This document shows positions 35,334-37,602 of a DNA stretch of 37,602 nucleotides, in pieces. Source of the DNA: a bacterium (lineage in GTDB: Bacteria; Campylobacterota; Campylobacteria; Campylobacterales; Sulfurimonadaceae); NCBI GenBank assembly GCA_018825665.1, contig JAHJEG010000031.1, forward strand, positions 1 to 37,602, given 5' to 3'. The position numbers and the translations under genes were made by a program. Within the stretch, counting starts at the first letter, position 1. Each line of letters begins with the position of its first letter. The notes beneath the pieces were generated by a model. That model saw only the letters and a list, made by a program, of their open reading frames with translations. It was not told the origin of the DNA and did not search any database.

Positions 35334-36628
35334 TTTACAATCTCACCAATATAGTTTTTTAAATATTTATAGATCTCAGCGACATCAGGACCATGTTCTG
35401 CTCCTGTTAATAAAAGACGAAGAGGTTTAAAGAAATTTTTACCTTTTAGTCCAGATTCTTTCATAATATGATTTTTGAAATCTTCATACTCCTCAAAATA
35501 GGGTGCATTCTTGATAGTTTCAGCCATTATTTTTGCCTGCTCTTCAAATTCAGAGGGAATAATCTTGTCTGCAAAAATAGGTGCTATCTTGGATTTCAAT
35601 TCTTTTGTTGTCCCGGCTTCTTCCAAATAAACTTTTGCAAGTTTACCTATCTCCGTATCGGCAAAACCAACATATCTTGAAAGTTCTTTTGGATCCAGAT
35701 TTTTAAGATGCTCACGATTGATAAACTTCAGCTTATCTATATCAAAGCGAGCAGGGGATTTGGAAATGTTATCCAAGTTGAACCATTCTATAGCGTCTTT
35801 CATCTCAAAAATTTCGCAAGGAGGCTTGTTTCCTATTAATATTAAATAATTTGATATAGCTGAGGGCAGGTAACCCTCTTCTAAAAGCCATTTAACGCTA
35901 GAAGCATCATCTCTTTTACTCATCTTTTTACCATGGTCATTTAAGATAATAGGCAAATGTGCATATTCTATCTTCTTATCATAGCCAAGTGATGTTCTGA
36001 TTAGGTCTTGTTTAGGTGTGTTGCTCATATGATCTTCACCGCGAATAATCAGCGTTACGTCACTAAGCATGTCATCAACTGCACAGGCAAAATTATACGT
36101 GGGAGTCTTATCTTGTCTTAATATTATAAAGCTGTCTATTTCATTCGGATCAAAACTGATTTCACCCTTGATGTGATCTTTTACTATTATGGCATCATGC
36201 GGTTTTCTGATTCTAACTGTAAAAGGATTCATATTGTCTATAACAAGTTCGGCAGGCAAATCCGCACAGGCATCATCATATCTGTACGCTTCTTTATTCT
36301 CTTTTGCTTCAGCTCTTTTTTTATCCAGCCACTCAGTAGAACAAAAACAGTTGAATGCTTTTATCTCATGTAAGAGTTGTAGAGCCATAGCCGTATGGAA
36401 ACGAACATTTTGACTTTGATAAATAACCTGCGTATATTCGATACCAAAAAGAGCAAGTATGTCCAAAATCTCCTGGTCTTTTCCCTCTATGTTTCTTTCT
36501 TTGTCCGTATCTTCTATTCTTACAATTAAATCTTCATTTCTTTGCTTTGATACGATGTAGTTAAACAGGGCAACTCTAAGGTTCCCAATATGCATATCAC
36601 CGGTTGGACTAGGTGCAAATCTTAACAT
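35330..36628 (-). CDS. gltX: Glutamyl-tRNA synthetase
   Basis: A 432-aa class I synthetase with [12 protein letters not shown] (4-15) and KKMSKRDD (near 236). Many Campylobacterota have two such enzymes, one of which charges tRNA-Gln with Glu for GatCAB; which this is cannot be judged. It lies directly downstream of tRNA-Glu, on the same strand. Confidence 0.93.
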   Translation of the reverse strand: MLRFAPSPTGDMHIGNLRVALFNYIVSKQRNEDLIVRIEDTDKERNIEGKDQEILDILALFGIEYTQVIYQSQNVRFHTAMALQLLHEIKAFNCFCSTEWLDKKRAEAKENKEAYRYDDACADLPAELVIDNMNPFTVRIRKPHDAIIVKDHIKGEISFDPNEIDSFIILRQDKTPTYNFACAVDDMLSDVTLIIRGEDHMSNTPKQDLIRTSLGYDKKIEYAHLPIILNDHGKKMSKRDDASSVKWLLEEGYLPSAISNYLILIGNKPPCEIFEMKDAIEWFNLDNISKSPARFDIDKLKFINREHLKNLDPKELSRYVGFADTEIGKLAKVYLEEAGTTKELKSKIAPIFADKIIPSEFEEQAKIMAETIKNAPYFEEYEDFKNHIMKESGLKGKNFFKPLRLLLTGAEHGPDVAEIYKYLKNYIGEIVK

Positions 36629-36713
36629 TAAAAATCCTAAATATTATTTTTGGGAATTTTAACAGATGTTTGCTAATAAAGTTCTTTTTTGATTTTTTAT
36701 TTTTGAAGGTAAG

Positions 36714-36788
36714 TGGTGACCCCAAGGAGACTTGAACTCCTGTAACATGGATGAAAACCATGGATCCTAACCGCTAGACGATGGGGCC
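36714..36788 (-). tRNA. tRNA-Glu (UUC)
   Basis: A 75-nt cloverleaf with the 3' CCA encoded. The acceptor stem pairs GGCCCCA with TGGGGTC, with one G-U; the anticodon TTC sits in the loop between paired arms, and the T arm contains GGAGTTCAAGTCTCC. It lies 85 nt upstream of gltX. Confidence 0.95.
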
Positions 36789-36839
36789 ACATTCAGTACT
36801 TTAGTAGATGAAAATCTTATTTAAAAGACCTCTTTATTT

Positions 36840-36900
36840 CCTGAGCTGAAATTATATAGATTTAATTCTTAAAAAATGATTAAATCAAAAGCAACTCAGG
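36840..36900. other. Nested inverted repeats between the response regulator and tRNA-Glu
   Basis: Outer arms CCTGAG (36840-36845) and CTCAGG (36895-36900) enclose GATTTAAT (36859-36866) and ATTAAATC (36879-36886). It could form a terminator-like fold for the response regulator gene. On the minus strand TATAAT at 36851-36856 inside it could be the tRNA -10 box, 63 nt before the tRNA. Confidence 0.4.
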
Positions 36901-36912
36901 TAAATTTTTTAT

Positions 36913-37458
36913 TTATTCGTAAAAGCTGCGAAGAGCTCTAATAATCACGGCATTCTTTGAAATACTTTCAGCTTTAGCATTATCATTTACTACTTCATAC
37001 AGGTCTAAAGGAAGAGAAATTGAAAAAGTTTTTGTTTCAATTTTTTTCTTTTTTGTCACCATAGCAACAACGCTTGTAAGCAATTCTATAATTTTTTTGG
37101 TATCTATCGGTTTTTGAATAAAACTGTTTACACCAACTTCAATAGATTCTGAGATCTTTTCAATATCATTACTTGCAGAAATAACAATAATGATTTGAGT
37201 AGGGCTTATTTCACGAATTTTACGCGAAAGCTCAATACCGTCCATGCCAGCCATTATAATATCAACAAAAACGACATCCGGCTGATATTTATTATATGTA
37301 GCTAATGCTTCTTCTCCATTAAAGCATGAGTGAACATCTGAAAAAAAGTTTTTAAAAGTTGAACTTAAAAGCTCATTCGTTACTTTTTCATCCTCAACTA
37401 TCATTGCTGTTAGTTTCTTAGTCTGTGTGGTTAATTGAACTAGATCTAAATTTGACAT
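36913..37458 (-). CDS. Response regulator with RHH output domain
   Basis: A 181-aa protein. Residues 16-130 form a CheY-like receiver: acidic pair Glu22/Asp23, phospho-acceptor Asp66, Ser94 and Lys116. Residues 143-181 (TFSISLPLDLYEVVNDNAKA and onward) match a ribbon-helix-helix DNA-binding domain of CopG/Arc type. A receiver joined to an RHH is unusual. No sensor kinase lies in the window. AGGAA precedes the ATG, and TATACT (37490-37495) is a -10 candidate. Confidence 0.85.
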   Translation of the reverse strand: MSNLDLVQLTTQTKKLTAMIVEDEKVTNELLSSTFKNFFSDVHSCFNGEEALATYNKYQPDVVFVDIIMAGMDGIELSRKIREISPTQIIIVISASNDIEKISESIEVGVNSFIQKPIDTKKIIELLTSVVAMVTKKKKIETKTFSISLPLDLYEVVNDNAKAESISKNAVIIRALRSFYE

Positions 37459-37489
37459 AATATGTTCCTATTCTATTTGGATTTTCAAA

Positions 37490-37495
37490 AGTATA
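37490..37495 (-). promoter_or_regulatory. -10 box for the response regulator
   Basis: TATACT on the minus strand, 31 nt before the ATG. The rest of 37496-37602 holds no gene; TATAAT at the last bases may belong to a plus-strand gene outside. Confidence 0.4.
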
Positions 37496-37602
37496 CACTT
37501 TTTTTGGCAACTTGCATAACATTAATAAACAAAAATAAAAAATTACACTCCTAAACTCCCTTTTTATGGGGTGTTTGAAAAAATATTTTTAAAGTTATAA
37601 TA

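Noticed and set aside
37553-37576. Hairpin-like AAACTCCC / GGGGTGTTT at the window end
   Set aside because: One mismatch and no clear neighbouring gene end; its context lies outside the window.

Overview
The window looks like chromosomal DNA from a free-living Campylobacterota (former Epsilonproteobacteria), most like the Sulfurimonas group. This rests on the AT-rich base composition, the T-rich promoters with TATAAT -10 boxes, the short RecN, the ArgO-type acetyltransferase, a lytic transglycosylase-RlpA pair, and the order hisB-kdsC-lptC-lptA-engB. The placement is inferred from gene content; no database search was possible. Genes are tightly packed with many 1-4 nt start/stop overlaps, and TTG and GTG starts are common.

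Layout. 1-2700: accessory-looking genes, namely an ankyrin protein, a minus-strand set (41-aa membrane peptide, DUF6166-HTH protein, 63-aa ribbon-helix-helix-like protein), a CinA-like molybdopterin-binding protein and an acidic coiled-coil protein. 2789-5263: a FIST-GGDEF-EAL signalling protein. 5377-8367: two different adenylate kinases converging on one hairpin, the second downstream of aspS. 8528-12661: an envelope operon (thioredoxin-fold protein, MMPL/RND exporter, SDR-DUF2867 protein). 12754-16088: nadK, recN, a 59-aa membrane protein, tatD. 16185-23543: a cell-envelope block (mltD-like, rlpA, hisB, kdsC, lptC, lptA, engB, argO-like, mreD-like, mrdA). 23601-25209, minus strand: Na/Ca exchanger, ybeY and a 57-aa YjfB-like protein. 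25304-26657: queC and a YgjP-like metalloprotease. 26654-31999, minus strand: GH-like DUF4015 protein, orphan Tat/TRAP binding lipoprotein, degenerate Mur-ligase-like protein, metG. 32157-34428: an esterase, then a small Cys protein, fbp and mobB on the minus strand. 34533-37458: a lipoprotein, then yggT, gltX, tRNA-Glu and a response regulator with an RHH output domain, all on the minus strand.

Most striking signal. The 10-mer GGCATGTGGA occurs 14 times, 8 in one orientation and 6 in the other; 11 copies extend to GGCATGTGGAA and 13 are preceded by a pyrimidine. From base composition far fewer than one copy is expected. Copies fall in different reading frames of unrelated genes (read as Ala-Cys-Gly, His-Val-Glu or Pro-His-Ala), and three lie in the small intergenic fraction. 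This is the pattern of a DNA-level signal such as an uptake sequence, and I do not recognise it as a described one.

Other points of interest are three small genes of 41, 59 and 57 aa with good ribosome binding sites, a near-identical palindrome found in two places, a REC-RHH response regulator, a dehydrogenase gene whose Rossmann motif lies upstream of every conventional start codon, and a Mur-ligase-like protein without a P-loop.
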